From positions 22,667,389 to 22,731,388 of the forward strand of contig NC_084713.1 of NCBI RefSeq assembly GCF_033807575.1: DNA of 64,000 nt, written 5' to 3'. A model generated the notes under the pieces. That model made no database searches and had not been told where the DNA came from. It saw only the letters and a list, made by a program, of their open reading frames with translations. Shown here piece by piece: positions 1 to 12,239 of this stretch. This DNA is from Cydia pomonella. Taxonomy: Eukaryota; Arthropoda; Insecta; Lepidoptera; Tortricidae. The position numbers and the translations under genes are program-made. How positions within the stretch are numbered: the stretch's first letter is position 1; every line of letters begins with the position of its first letter.

Positions 1-446
1 ATATTTTTATTGCTTAGAAATTCCAAGCTAACATGTACCAAATTTCAATCCTTTCGAATTTGAGTTGATTTTACTCCTAATACCAAAAACATATAACTTT
101 ATACTAACATTACTCCAGAACGTCGTATCTTCAAACAGTTTCTATACGACATACGACCTTTTAAGTTAGGGCTAAATTCCGAGATTGAGACAGTTACGAA
201 CACAAACTTGAAACTCGGTATCAAGGCATCGGATCGGAATTCAATGTTTGTTTACGGTTTCGATGTGGTTTCTATGCTGTTCCAAACCCTTATTGAACGT
301 AGAGGAATTGAGTGTTCAGGAGAAACAGTGTAAGTTCGTAGCTATTTCTCATAGAATACAGACCGGAGTAGGAATTAAGAGGCAAATCGCTTCGTCCGAA
401 TAAATGGTATGTTGACAACGAAAGGATGCAATGATACAATGATACT
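1..446. other. No gene seen
   Basis: A+T-rich sequence with no convincing coding region on either strand. It leads directly into the minisatellite that starts near 447. Confidence 0.5.
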
Positions 447-1139
447 ATTTTTCCGTTCACACTCTCCAGTGAGTCCACGATAGTGTTTTTCCGTTCACAC
501 TCTCGAGTGAGTCCACGAAAGTGTTTTTCTGGTCACACTCTCCAGTGAGTCCACGATAGTGTTTATCCGTTCACACTCTCGAAAGAGTCCATAAAAGTGT
601 TTTTCTGTTCACATCCTCCAGTGAGTCCACGATAGTGTTTTTCCGTTCACACTCTCGAGTGAGTCCACGAAAGTGTTTTTCCATTCACGCTCTCCAGTGA
701 GTCCACGATAATGTTTTTTCGTTCACACCCTCCAGTAAGTCCACGATAGTGTTTTTCCGTTCACACTCTTGAGTGAGTCCACGATAGTGTTTTTTCCTTC
801 ACACTCTCGAGTGAGTCCACAATAGTATTTTTCTGTTCACACTCTCCAGTGAGTCCACAATAGTGTTTTTCCATTCACGCTCTCCAGTGAGTCCACGATA
901 ATGTTTTTTCGTTCACACCCTCCAGTAAGTCCACGATAGTGTTTTTCCGTTCACACTCTTGAGTGACTCCACGATAGTGTTTTTCCGATCACACTCTCGA
1001 GTGAGTCCACAATAGTGTTTTTCCGTTCACACCCTCGAGTGATTCCACGATAGTGTTTTCCGTTCCCACTCTCCAGTGAGTCCACGATACTGTTTTTCTG
1101 CTCACACTCTCCATTGAGTCCATTATAGTTTTTACTATA
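447..1139. repeat. 38-bp minisatellite, about 18 units
   Basis: The 'gagtccacgatagtg' core recurs at exact 38-bp spacing (for example GTCC at 473, 511, 549 and 587), with units differing by a few bases. A block of about 2.5 units beginning near 681 recurs almost exactly near 870, five units later, so there is a higher-order repeat. Because 38 is not a multiple of three and units drift in length, the small open frames here are not coding. Confidence 0.92.
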
Positions 1140-1646
1140 GGTATACACTCTTCGATATAATTAAATATATGGAGATCATAGCTGTATAATTTAACAACTA
1201 TGTTCCCTTCATATCGTATTTTATTAAGTAATTTTAATCACCGCTATAACTTATGAAACGAAGCCCCCGCCGGGTCTGTCTGTATGTATGTTCGCGACAA
1301 ACTCACAAACTGCTGAACAGATTTTCATTTAGTTTTCACCTATCAATAGAGCAATTCTTGAGGTTATGGTGTTTTTTTTAGTTTGTTAAGGTTTTGTGTA
1401 AGTTGGTTGAAATATGACGATGTTTGCTAATAATGTCGGAAAAAAACAGGTTGTCTAAGAGCTTTAATCAAAACGCTGCCTAATCTGTTTGAGATATAAC
1501 AAGACAATGTTTGTGCAGTAAAGTTTAAATAAATAATTAAGTGGTCGGTAAAAAGTCTGCATGCTTCGTCTGAAAATTCAATATTCAAAAAATTACTCTG
1601 CAAGTAGGCCTCAAGGGCTCTTTTACAAATATATTTACAGTAATAT
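1140..1646. other. No gene; dispersed repeat fragment
   Basis: Around 1255-1370 lies a 'gaagcccccgccgggtctgtctg' stretch of a kind common in lepidopteran DNA. The rest is A+T-rich with no coding signal. Confidence 0.4.
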
Positions 1647-2185
1647 CATAATATTGTCATGAAAAATACAAAGCAGCATTTATAAATACAACAGCTAATA
1701 CCTGGGTAAATATTACATGGTGATAATCTTTAAAAAAATACTACAATATAATAGAGATGTATAGTCTCTAAAGTTAATAATAGGTACATAAAATTTGGAG
1801 ATGTAAAAGATCCCCGATGTCAGAATACTAATACTAATAATCTGCATCCCTATCGCAATTCAAAATCATTTCCGCGCGCCTGGTAGATGTCTCTGGTGAC
1901 CAAAGGGCTGGCAGCTACTTCAATATTATCATGAAAAATACATATCAGCATTTATAAATACAACAGCTAATACCTGGGTAAATATTACATTATGATAATC
2001 TTAAAAAATACTACAATATAATAGAGATGTATAGTCTCTATAGTTAATAATACATACAATTTGGAGATGTAAAAGATCCCCGATGTCAGAATAATAATAC
2101 TAATCATCTGCATCCCTATCCCTATTCATAAAGATTTCCGCGCGCCTTGTAGATGTCTCTGGTGATTAAAGGGCTGTCAGCTACT
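1647..2185. repeat. Two-copy tandem duplication, about 270 bp each
   Basis: The block 1647-1920 ('aatattgtcatgaaaaatac' to 'cagctacttc') is repeated at 1922-2185 with small substitutions and short indels. Both copies carry the landmark 'gatccccgatgtcagaat' and 'tttccgcgcgcc'. Neither contains a reading frame. Confidence 0.88.
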
Positions 2186-2871
2186 TCGGCCAGAGACTAA
2201 CTTCCAAAGAGGTAACGCTGCCAGTCTTCTGGGCACCATGACACATGATAGCCACCTGGGAAGCATTTTTTATTTAGGTTACAAGTTTATTTTAAGTTTT
2301 AGAATACATGTAGTTTAGTTTATTGATTAGTTAGTTTAATTATTTAATTTCAATTTTTACTGTATATATTGTCATCACATCTGAAAACTAAAACCAACGC
2401 TACAGGTAGTTTGATGTGATCTTGGTTTGCCCAAACCGTCGACTTGCATCAACATACCGAATGGGAATATACCGTTTCCGTTGGTGTTGATCAAGATTGA
2501 GAGAGATTGATGTCTGCCGATTTAGTTGGCAAGTTTTTCGGGCTTCGTTCGGATCATTTCACTTTAGCTTTCATTTGGTTTGGATACTCGTGCTTACAGT
2601 TTGATTTTTTGTTGGACTTCTTCTTAGTTTTTCACTGCCTACGCAATATTATACCCAATATCTTTAGCTATATATACTCTGTATGTTTAAGTATTTAAAT
2701 AAAAGTAAAAAAATAAATTGTATATTTTAGGGTAATTATAACATTTATTGGTTAACCAACCATATACCAAACCACCTGGATCTGTCACTGAGCGACCTGA
2801 CTACCTACATTATTTGATCATGTGAGGAAGTATTCTATAGTATTCTATGAAGGAAGTTACTTGGGCGTATT
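2186..2871. other. No gene seen
   Basis: A+T-rich stretch. A 63-codon open frame at 2507-2698 has no recognisable domain and low-complexity composition; I do not call it. Confidence 0.4.
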
Positions 2872-3039
2872 CTAATTCTAATTATAGGATAAGAATTTGA
2901 TCTGGGTTAGATATGGATCGGATCTATCAATGTCAAAAGTGACATTTCTTCAACCAAAAACGTCACTTGGACACTGACAGATCCGATCGATATCTAATCG
3001 AGATCAAATTCATATACTAAAAATTAGAATACGCCTGAC
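2872..3039. mobile_element. Small palindromic MITE-like element
   Basis: The left arm 'gggcgtattctaattctaat' and the right arm 'aattagaatacgcctgac' are inverted repeats, and the match continues inward through 'gaatttgatct' and 'gatcggatct'. About 168 bp, no coding capacity. Inner sequence resembles the family at 52980-53070 and 55905-56050. Confidence 0.7.
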
Positions 3040-3489
3040 GGTTACTCGAGATCTCAAAGTAACTTGAATTCTATACTTGACGCGGCCAATGATATCTGTA
3101 TGATAGTTCCTCGAATCTGTTCTTGAATAGAGCGCTCTTAAACTAAGTAATTTAAGAAATATTTGAAGAAATAGGTTTTGATCGTACAAAAGTACCAAAA
3201 AAACTCTAAAAACCATTTGATATTGAGAATTACTTCATACAAAAATGAATTGCCATAGGGATCAACATTGGCCGCGTCACGCCGCGTCAAGTATAGCCAG
3301 GGATCGTTAGCCGTTATAATATTTTTCACCACACCAACTGGTAAAGGCCGTCTTGATTTTTGAAAAACGAATGAGAAAGTTGCATTATATCCACATGTGG
3401 GGCAAAGTAATCAGATGCAAATTTTGAGTTGTTTCCTTATGTTAGCTGGTAGAATAGACTTTTAAATGATGATTTTGAATGATACATTT

Positions 3490-3875
3490 GTTATTACCAG
3501 AGCCCGTACTTTTCATGTCGTTGACAGAAAAATGACGTCACGCTACATAGAGTATGATTTCAATTAATATTTTCGTAATAATTAATCATTTATCAACCTC
3601 TTTAGGTAAGTATACTTGACAATCAGTACAGAAACGTCTAACTGACTTTCATCTTATTGTCACTCAAATAAATAATAGATTATTAATTTGTTAAATAATA
3701 CATATTTTCGATTATTAACAGCGTAACAAGCTTTTATTCTCGTAACAAGTAATTATTTTGATAACCGTCAATAAGTAAGTTATCTAAATTTGTAGTATTG
3801 TAAAACAACTCCCTGTATATTTAATTACGTCATTTTTGCGTCAACGGCATGAAAAGTACGGGCCCTGGTTATTAC
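3490..3875. mobile_element. hAT-type MITE, 370 bp, with 8-bp target duplication
   Basis: The element spans 3498-3867. Its termini, 'cagagcccgtacttttcatg' on the left and the inverse of 'catgaaaagtacgggccctg' on the right, form imperfect inverted repeats of about 43 bp. It is flanked by the identical octamer GTTATTAC at 3490-3497 and 3868-3875. An 8-bp duplication is typical of the hAT superfamily. There is no transposase frame, so it must have been mobilised in trans. Confidence 0.88.
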
Positions 3876-3954
3876 GTTCAGTTGAATTTGATTAGGTTTG
3901 ATTTTTTTTGGTATTTCATAGTTAGTATTTTCCTTCGTGGTGAAAAATGTGTTT

Positions 3955-4125
3955 CACTCGGAGGCAAAGTTTGTTTAACCCTCGTGCCTTGAAACCCTCG
4001 CAACGCTCAATATTCCATTTTTCGAACCACTCGCTACGCTCGAGGTTCAATTTTAGAATCTTTCGCTTGCTCGGGTATCAATATTAGCACGAGCGGTTAA
4101 ACAACAACTTTGCCCCCTTGTAAAA
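3955..4125. repeat. Palindromic dispersed repeat
   Basis: The ends 'ggaggcaaagtttgtttaac' and 'gttaaacaacaactttgccc' are inverted copies, enclosing 'ctcgcaacgctcaa' and 'ctcgctacgctcgagg'. This resembles a repeat often seen in Lepidoptera. No coding capacity. Confidence 0.6.
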
Positions 4126-4619
4126 CAAATAACTATTTTACATAGCTTGGGTTAATTTGGCATTTTAAGGTTAGAAATTGTATTGAGATGACAGCTGTCA
4201 CAAAACCCAAACTATGTGAGAAATATTATAGCAGAATTGTTGACTATTGAATATTATTATTATATCGGCAGTAATCAATATGATGATGGAAACAGGATAT
4301 TCGATATTGCATGACCAAGTTAGTTCACATATTTGATTCCCGTTGCGTGGGTTCCAGTATAATAGAACGTAAGTTACGCAGATGTTAGAAAATATGTCAG
4401 GTTAACACTAAGGTTTTTTTTTATGATTGAGGAGGCAAACAAGCAGATGGATCAATCAATCAATCAATCAAAACTTTATTGATAAAATATAATTATTTTA
4501 TATGTTAACACATTATATCTATTTAATGTGATCACACATTATTATTAACAGTTTTGAATGATTCACGGTTAGTTTCACTAGACTTAAATCGACCGGGATA
4601 TAAACCGTGATTACCTTTT
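4126..4619. other. No gene; repeat edges
   Basis: Holds a short (ATCA)n run near 4450 followed by 'aaaactttattgataaaat', which looks like the reversed 3' end of a retrotransposon. No gene seen. Confidence 0.4.
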
Positions 4620-5372
4620 ATATTGAAGAAACTGAAGAAACTGCTCAATATTTGTGAGTCCTATGCGGTGGCCAACGGACTCAGATACAATGCTCAGAAG
4701 AGTGAGTTTATGATGTTCAAACCAGATAAAATTCGTTATACTGATGCTCCTGAGTTTGTACTTACTGGTGTAAAACTACATAGGGTAGACAAGTTCAAGT
4801 ATCTGGGTCATTGGGTCACCGCGGACCAAAAAGACAATGCTGATATAGAGCGGGAGCGCAGGGCGCTGTCTGTCCGATGCAACATGCTGGCCCGTAGGTT
4901 TGCAAAATGTACTGAGCAAGTAAAAATTACACTATTTAAAGCTTACTGCCAGTCATTCTATACATGCAGCCTATGGGTTAACTATACGCAGAAGGCATAC
5001 AGCGACCTGCGAGTACAATACAACAACGCGTACAGAGCGTTGTTGCGGCTGCCGCGCTACTGCAGTGCTTCTGCGATGTTCGCGGAGTCGCGCACGGCGG
5101 GTTTCGCCGCCATTATGCGCGCGCGCTGCGCCTCCATGATGCGGCGCACACGCGACAGCCGCAACACGCTCCTGTGCGCTGTTATTGATCGCTGGGACTC
5201 GCCAGTGTTGAAGAGGTGGATTGGGCTCCATGCCCTTACATAACATTATTTTTATTTTTATTTCTATGTTATACACTAACACTAGTTTCTATGTTTTTTT
5301 TTATGTTTTTATGTACATTACTAACAAAATATGGATCCTTGGTCTGAATTAAAGATTATAATAATAATAATA
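4620..5372 (+). pseudogene. LINE reverse transcriptase, 3' fragment
   Basis: The frame at 4623-5243 encodes about 206 residues matching the part of a non-LTR retrotransposon polymerase downstream of the catalytic aspartates: 'ICESYAVANGLRYNAQKSE', then 'KFKYLGHWVT', then the thumb-like 'YCQSFYTCSLW' and 'YNNAYRALLRLPR' blocks. The palm motif with its two aspartates is missing, so the copy is 5'-truncated and inactive. A 3' untranslated tail runs to an ATTAAAG signal and a (TAA)n tail at 5358-5372. The type resembles CR1-like lepidopteran elements; the clade is not certain. Confidence 0.82.
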
Positions 5373-5375
5373 AAT

Positions 5376-5830
5376 CGACATCACCATCCCCCATGATGAG
5401 AATCTCGTGAAAGCCGAGAAGGACAAGTCCAGTAAGTACCTAGACTTGGCTCACGAGATAACCGCCATGTGGGATGTTGATTCGACGATCATTGTCCCGA
5501 TAGTCGTTTCAGCGAATGGTCTCATGGCGAAGAGTCTCGACCAACACCTTGAGGGACTCTCGCTAGGTGGTTGGATCAAGGGTCAGATGCAGAAGGCGGT
5601 GATCTTGGACACGGCGCGGATAGTCCGCCGGTTCCTCTCTCTGCGGCCCTGACCACCGGCAGCTTGGGCCCTGCCCCGCTGCTGGCGGCACCCTAGGTTA
5701 GGTTTTTTATAATGTGTTTATATATATTTTGTATTGTTTTGTAAGTGTTTTTATATTTTACTTTTATATTCATATTATAAATAACCTAGCCTAAGACCAA
5801 AAATAAATAAAGGAAATAATAATAATATTG
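5376..5830 (+). pseudogene. Second LINE fragment, extreme C-terminus
   Basis: The frame at 5407-5652 ends in 'ILDTARIVRRFLSLRP', a C-terminal ending I recognise from abundant lepidopteran non-LTR elements. It is followed by an untranslated tail ending in AATAAA-rich sequence near 5800-5828. The adjoining 'gagctcccgatatttag' at 5839 is also of a kind seen at retrotransposon 3' ends. It abuts the LINE tail to its left, suggesting successive insertions. Not a host gene. Confidence 0.7.
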
Positions 5831-5999
5831 TTTTTATTGAGCTCCCGATATTTAGAAGCAGTTACATGCATCTTGTTCACTGGAGATAGCGGGTGGGTGT
5901 CAAAGCATATTATTATTTTATAGATGAAAACATTATTTACACAAATATAATTACTTATTTCAAAGTTCATTATTATTACGGGTCGAATTATCTGATGGA

Positions 6000-6340
6000 T
6001 CACCTGATGGTAAGCGATTACCGCCGCCCATGGACACCTGCAACACCATAGGGGTGTGCGTTGCCGGCCTTTAAGATGGGAGTACGCTTCTTCTTGAAGG
6101 TTTGAAGGTCGTATCGGTCCGGAAATACCGCAGGCGACAGTTCATTCTACAGTTTAGCTGTGCGAGGAAGGAAGATTCTGGAGAAACGTACAGTTGAGGA
6201 CTGCCAACCATCTAAGTGGTGGTGGTTGGTATTCCACCTGTCCTATATCTTGGTCCAATGTGTATATGCCTCTCACATTTTGCTTGATGAGAGAGTGAGA
6301 CGCGATGCACACTGGACCGAAAAATTGGATATAGGCAGAT
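6000..6340. repeat. Dispersed repeats (reversed LINE or SINE piece and a short inverted repeat)
   Basis: Contains 'cctgatggtaagcgattacc' and 'cacctgcaacaccatagggg', a lepidopteran repeat also seen near 47390. From about 6237 to 6345, 'tcctatatcttggtccaatg' and 'ggaccgaaaaattggatata' form an inverted repeat. Confidence 0.6.
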
Positions 6341-6380
6341 GTGGTAAGGCTAATACTGGATACTGAAGTAGTTAAAACGG

Positions 6381-6518
6381 GTACAGTCACGTCTGAAAAC
6401 ATCAACACGATCGAAGTGCCAAGAATATGTATACGCGACTTTATGGCCCATATATTAGGGTAGTGTATACATATTTTTGGCACTTTGTCCGTATCGATAT
6501 TTTCAGACGTGACCGTAC
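6381..6518. mobile_element. 138-bp MITE
   Basis: The termini 'gtacagtcacgtctgaaaac' and 'ttttcagacgtgaccgtac' are inverted repeats, and the match continues inward ('gtgccaagaatatgtatac' against 'gtatacatatttttggcac'). No coding capacity. Confidence 0.75.
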
Positions 6519-7420
6519 AAATCGTGTCATTCACGAAGACGCGTGTCTTAACTCATATTGTCATGTTGTCAAAGGTTAGATTTGACAAATTTACGCGTCA
6601 TCGTCGATGACACGAACTATATAACAATGCAAAATATTAAAGCCAAAATTTGATAGTTCAAATACATAGAACATGTACGCTGCGATAAATTTTGTGGTTA
6701 CTCCACCAACAACGTTCGAAGTGTTGCATTTCTGTCGCACTTGTAAATTCGTACGTAAGTGTGACAGGGAGGCCCTTTGGTTTTCAACGTTAGAGCTTGA
6801 TAAGCTATTTTTAACCTATACTTCAGGACATAAAATTGATTTTCAGTTATCATTCGAAGTTGTACTTAGGTTCTTTTTGTAACAAACATCTCCATATTAT
6901 TATTTGATTGAAACGTATTGCGAAATTAATTAATTTCATCTTCTATTAACATATTGGATTGATTAATTGCGTTTTGTATTCAGATGATTAATTGAATGGT
7001 GTACGTATTAATTAATCGGAAACCATAAAATACCTATATTTAATAGATCTGTCCACGGAATAAAGACGTCAAACCTCTCGGTAAAACAAAAATTATTATT
7101 CCCTGTTATAAATTTAAAAAAATGTCGATGGCAGCAATAGAACAAACCTCGAAATTTCTTGAACAGTCCTCAAAATTGGTATATATATGTAAATTAAAGG
7201 GCCCGTTTTCATGTCCACACCATTTGACATTTGAGGACCTAAATCGCAGCCATCTTGGAAAATGTATACCATCCTGGAGAAATTCGCGTTTTACTCTAAA
7301 TCTACGTTATCTAGGAAAATATGGTGTAAGACAACATTAAAGCTTATTAAATTCTTCACAAAAAACTTCTAGATATTATTGCGAAAAAAATACATCTTGT
7401 TATAATAAAAAACACTTCTG
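6519..7420. other. No gene; repeat fragment at 6700-6775
   Basis: Around 6700-6775 lies 'tgtcgcacttgtaaattcgt' followed by 'acgtaagtgtgacagggagg', a repeat whose reverse complement appears near 15000-15040. The rest is A+T-rich with no supported gene. Confidence 0.45.
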
Positions 7421-7424
7421 CCTT

Positions 7425-8302
7425 CTGGCATAAAGTGCGCCAATTGTACTCTTCATGTATTGTGCAATAAGTTTTAAATAAATAAATAAATAATAAAACC
7501 CTCGCTAATCTAGGTTTAGCGCTTATACCCTTCCAGGGGACATTCTCTTAGTAGGAAACTCGGAGGGATATGAATTCTACTTTTGTATTTACATTTGTAC
7601 ATGATCTACCCCAATATCAACATTTTACTTAACTGCGACTTAACCAGAAAGTAGGGTTATGGGTTTAAGTACTGATGATTCAGAACATCCTATAGCTTAG
7701 GATACTGGTCGGATTAAAAAAAAACATGACATGTCAGTAGATTCCACTTGCCCTTCACAAGTTCATAACCTATTTACACTTGTTTTATTAAGAAAAATCA
7801 GTATAGCCGCCTTGAGAGGACGCCGAATATTAAAACATATTTTTTCTTCTAGCACCTAAATAATTGAGCAAATTTCAATAAAATAGACATCAGTAGATTC
7901 ATATTTGGTACACGAGTGCTATGCAATACAAAATTACTAAAATAACAGAGGAAAAATGTTTAGGGCTAAATATTGTGATTGCAAAAACAGATTTTAGGTA
8001 TTAATCCATGTTAATGTTCCTTAAAACCGAGCTTTGGGGACCACGAGGATCAGGCGCCATCATGTTGCCATTTTTATTTTTTTCTATTTTTCTCAGGATC
8101 TATGAAGGTTGACTGGTAGACAATGTTTCATGGCATTAAGTCTTTTGTACTATAAGGTTTTCTTTTGTACAATAAAGATTAATGGCCTTATTCATAAAGC
8201 GGTACTAGCCTGAATTATCTATGAATCGTTTTTCCTTATCTGTCATAAGGGGGTAAATAAATAAATATTGTGTATTGTGAAACGGAAGCTTGTTAAGAAA
8301 GA
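7425..8302. other. Retrotransposon tails, no gene
   Basis: 'gtgcaataagttttaaataa' at about 7465 and 'gactggtagacaatg ... ggcattaagtc' at about 8110-8180 are 3' tails of LINEs of the type seen complete near 47700-47940. No other feature is evident. Confidence 0.5.
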
Positions 8303-9636
8303 AAAAAAAGCGGCCAAGTGCGAGTCGGACTCGCGCATGAAGGGTTCCGTACCATTTATGACGAATTAAAAAAAAATCTACTTACTAGATCTTGTTCAAC
8401 ATTTTACCACTTTGGACACACATTTTACCACTTTGGAAGTGTCTCTCGCGCAAACTATTCAGTTTAGAAAAAAATTAAATTGAAACCTCAATATCATTTT
8501 TGAAGACCTATCCGTAGATACACCACACGTATGGGTTTGATGAAAAAATATATATATATATTTTATGACTTATTAAAAAAACTACTTACTAGATCTCGTT
8601 CAAACCAATTTTCGGTGGAAGTTTGCATGGTAATGTATATCATATATTTTTTTTAGATTTTTCATTCTGTTATTTTAGAAGTTACAGGGGGGGGGACACA
8701 CATTTTTCACTTTGGAAGTGTCTCTCGCGCAAACTATTCAGTTTAGAAAAAAATGATATTAGGAACCTAAATATCATTTTTGAAGACCTATCCATAGATA
8801 CCCCACACGTATGGGTTTGATGAAAAAAAAAAATATTTTTTTAATTTTATGACGTATTAAAAAACTACTTACTAGATCTCGTTCAAACTAATTTTCGGTG
8901 GAATTTTGCATGGTAATGTATATCATGTATTTTTTTTAGATTTTTCATTCTGTTATTTTACAAGTTACAGGGGGGGGGACACAAATTTTTTCACTTTGGA
9001 AGTGTCTCTCGCGCAAACTATTTAGTTTAGAAAAAAATGTTATTAGAAACCTAAATATCATTTTTGAAGACCTATCCATAGATACCCCACACGTATGGGT
9101 TTGATGAAAGTTTTTTTTTTTATTTAATTTAATTTTATGACGTATTAAAAAAACTACTTACTAGATCTCGTTCAAACCAATTTTCGGTGGAAGTTTGCAT
9201 GACAATGTATATCATATATTTTTTTTAGATTTTTCATTCTGTTATTTTAAAAGTTACGGTGGGGGGGGGGGGGGGGGGGGGACACATTTTACCACTTTGG
9301 AAGTGTCTCTCGCGCAACCTATTCAGCTTAGAAAAAAATGATATTAGAAACCTCAATATCATTTTTAAAGACCTATCCATAGATACCCCACACGTATGGG
9401 TTTGATGAAAAAAGATTTTTTGAGTTTCAGTTCTAAGTATGGGGAACCCCCAAAATTTATTGTTTTTTTTTTTTCTATTTTTGTGTAAACATCCTAATGC
9501 GGTTCATAGAATACATCTACTTACCAAGTTTGAACAGTATAGCTCTTATAGTTTCGGAAAAAAGTGGCGGTGACATAATCGGACAGACAGACGGACGGAC
9601 GGTTTTTTGCCATTTGGCTACGGAACCCTAAAAAGA
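8303..9636 (+). repeat. GGTTCCGTA element copy 1, with four internal units
   Basis: Opens with 'gcggccaagtgcgagtcgga' and 'agggttccgtacc', and closes with 'ggctacggaaccctaaaaa'. Internally a unit of about 285 bp, containing 'gtgtctctcgcgcaa', a poly-G tract, 'acgtatgggtttgatgaaa' and 'acttactagatctcgttcaa', is repeated four times (8441, 8720, 9001 and 9303 for the first landmark). The first unit is shortened and reads 'ccactttggacacacatttt'. No coding capacity. Widely seen in lepidopteran genomes; mechanism of spread not evident. Confidence 0.9.
9261..9281 (+). repeat. 21-bp poly-G tract
   Basis: An uninterrupted run of 21 G within unit 4 of the preceding element. Other copies of the same tract have 7-10 G or C, so this one has expanded. 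Confidence 0.9.
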
Positions 9637-9871
9637 AAATACATTTATTTATGACAAAACAAACACGGATGACAAAAACATGTTGACAATACAATGTATA
9701 ACATTTAGCGCAAAATGCCATAAAAGGGTCACAACTCAGCATGTAGCTGCCACAGCCAGGGCTGTTCTTCCACACAAAAACGATACATGATATTATGTTC
9801 CTAAAACGAAGCCTCCTATAAATATGGGTCATAATCATAAGTCGAATGCTTGTTTGTCACCGACGTAATAT

Positions 9872-10411
9872 AAAAAAGCGGCCAAGTGCGAGTCGGACTC
9901 GCCCATGAAGGATTCCGTACCATTTATGACGTATTAAAAAAAACTACTTACTAGATCTCGTTTAAACCAATTTTCGGTGAAAGTTTGCATGGTAATGTAC
10001 ATTATATATTTTTTTTAGTTTTATCATTCTCTTATTTCAGAAGAGACAGGGGGGGGGGGGACACATTTTACCACTTTGGAAGTGTCTCTCGCGCAAACTA
10101 TTAAGTTTAGAAAAAAATGATATTAGAAAATTCAATATCATTTTTGAAGACCTATCCATAGATACCCCAGAAGTATGGGTTCCATGAAAAAAATTTTTTT
10201 TGAGTTTCAGTTCTTAGTATGGGGAGCCCCCAAATTTTTTTTTTTCTATTTTTGTATAAAAATCTTAATGCGGTTCACAGAATACATCTACTTACCAAGT
10301 TTCAACAGTATAGTTCTTATAGTTTCAGAGAAAAGTGGCTGTGACATACGGACGGACAGACAAACAGACATGACTATTTTTTTGCCATTTGGCTACGGAA
10401 CCTTAAAAAAC
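9872..10411 (+). repeat. GGTTCCGTA element copy 2, single unit
   Basis: Same outer motifs as the copy at 8303-9636 and the same orientation, but only one internal unit. It lies 235 bp downstream of copy 1. Confidence 0.88.
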
Positions 10412-11300
10412 ACAATTGATATACAGACCTCGTGATTCTATTAATTGTGATTTAGAACTCAAAACCTGATGGGTTTTCGAAAAAACTTAAACGGTATGGT
10501 ATGGTAAATGTTAGATAATAACAAATATAAGTTCCAGTTAAAAAAGTTTCTTACAGAAAATGTATTTTATAGATTTTTTCGAAGCGATGGAAACAGCGAG
10601 TCTTATGTATTAGATATGTATGTGTATGTATTAGATGTTATAATGTTTAAATTTGTTAATTATTTTTAAGGCTATAAATTGTACGCTAGAAACGAGCAAC
10701 TGTTGAAACTAATATATTGAACACCTTTATGTACCTACACAGTTTACAATAAATAAATTACTTACTTAGTTACACTTTTGTCTGATAATGCCCCCCCTAG
10801 GTATATCGAGTATCGGCTCATTCGATTATGTCAAACGTTATAATTGAAAACGTTGCCGTTCAGAACATTTCGGGCATCGGCGGGCACGATAATTCAATTT
10901 ATAAGCGTTTTCATATTCGAATTATTACGTTGGAGCGTTCGGGGATTTGAGAACATTGCGTAGTGTTTTAGTCTAAAAATGTTCATTCTCGTAACTTACT
11001 CGCAAATTATAACGAGATGTGTCATATTTTATAATCCGCGTGTAAACTCATTATTGTATAAGTGTGTTGCTTAAGGGTCCCCAGCAAGCTCGGTTCTCCA
11101 AACAAACGTAGTTACGCTCTTATTTTAAAACAACTAGCTAGATTGCTCTAAACTCTTTGTACTTACAATAGGATATGGTATATCTAGTCCTGTAATTAGT
11201 TTATGTAGCTTCAGATACCAGCTAAAAAAATACAGCAAATTTAAAATTTTCATACAAACCTTATTTTAGCTCTATTTCGTTTATTTTATAAGATAGAGCT
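10412..11300. other. No gene seen
   Basis: A+T-rich. Around 11080-11280 'ggtccccagcaagctcggtt' and following sequence look like a dispersed repeat. No coding signal. Confidence 0.4.
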
Positions 11301-11305
11301 ATCTC

Positions 11306-11410
11306 TATGATCTATAACGAGTTACCATCGGATTTGAAGACCAAAAGGATAACAAAACGAACATTTAAAAAGAAACTTAGCAATAATCTATTAAATAAAA
11401 TAAAAGGTAA
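11306..11410 (+). pseudogene. LINE C-terminal remnant
   Basis: In plus frame this encodes 'IYNELPSDLKTKRI' and 'RTFKKKLSNNLLN', the usual C-terminal ending of CR1/jockey-like reverse transcriptase ORFs. Only about 35 codons remain. Confidence 0.6.
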
Positions 11411-12239
11411 AATACAACCGCTATAAATTGTACACATGCACTGCATTTTTATACTGTATGATCAGATTGTAGCGTTAACCCCTTACTTCATGTCGTAAAC
11501 AAAAGTATTATATCTGTTTAAAAATAAACTTTAATAGCTATCAATAGAATTGAATATTATAACTGCCATATAGGGCTGCGCATGCGGTAAGGGGTTAAAT
11601 TGATAAAAATATAAGTAACATATAGACTACATATAATAGCTTGCATATTATAGGAGCTTCGTCCGCCAACAAACCACTCTGTGGTTTGGCAGAAGTATAT
11701 TGTAAATATTTATAAGGCATGAAAAGTGAATAAACGTTTATTTTTTCATTTTTTTTTATATAAACTAATTACAGGCATATATATACCTCATGTCATTGTA
11801 TGTGCAAAGTTTCATTATAATCCAACACGTAGTTTTGAAATGAGAACGAAACTCCGTTTCTATGGGAAGGTGATATTCGGCCGAGCTTGCCGGGGACTCT
11901 TAAGAAGAAAAGGGGACGACCGCCCCGAAACTGCCTTTCCATACAAACGTAGTCCCCATTTTCCCCTCTAGATATTAACCTTTTTGAAAATATTTTTACA
12001 CAATTTCATGTGTTTCAATCATGTCTATGCCCCACCTTTTTTAGATTTTTTCAATATTATAAGAGTTAGGAGCATTTAAAAAATGTATAAAACCAGTTTC
12101 TCTTTCTTAACTTTTATCATAGCTGTGACAAAAATACATAAAATTCTGTAAAAAATATTTTCCATAATGTCAATATCCAGGGAGGAAAATGAGGACTACA
12201 TTTGTATGGAGAATCGATTAAAAATAAAAAATAAAATAA
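11411..12239. other. Dispersed repeat sequence, no gene
   Basis: Contains 'gccaacaaaccactctgtgg' near 11670, a common LINE-tail piece, and a block near 11860-12070 with 'gaccgccccgaaactgcc' that looks repetitive. The 81-codon frame at 11726-11971 lies inside this and is not supported. Confidence 0.4.

Noticed and set aside
290..478. 62-codon minus-strand frame
   Set aside because: Runs into the minisatellite and has no recognisable feature.
447..1139. CRISPR-like array of 38-bp repeats
   Set aside because: Units are contiguous with no unique spacers, and the setting is a eukaryotic genome; it is a minisatellite.
4971..5282. 103-codon minus-strand open frame
   Set aside because: Shadow of the LINE reverse transcriptase on plus; alanine and arginine-rich because of the high G+C of that segment.
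6154..6534. 126-codon minus-strand open frame
   Set aside because: Crosses two unrelated repeats, including a MITE with inverted ends; no domain.
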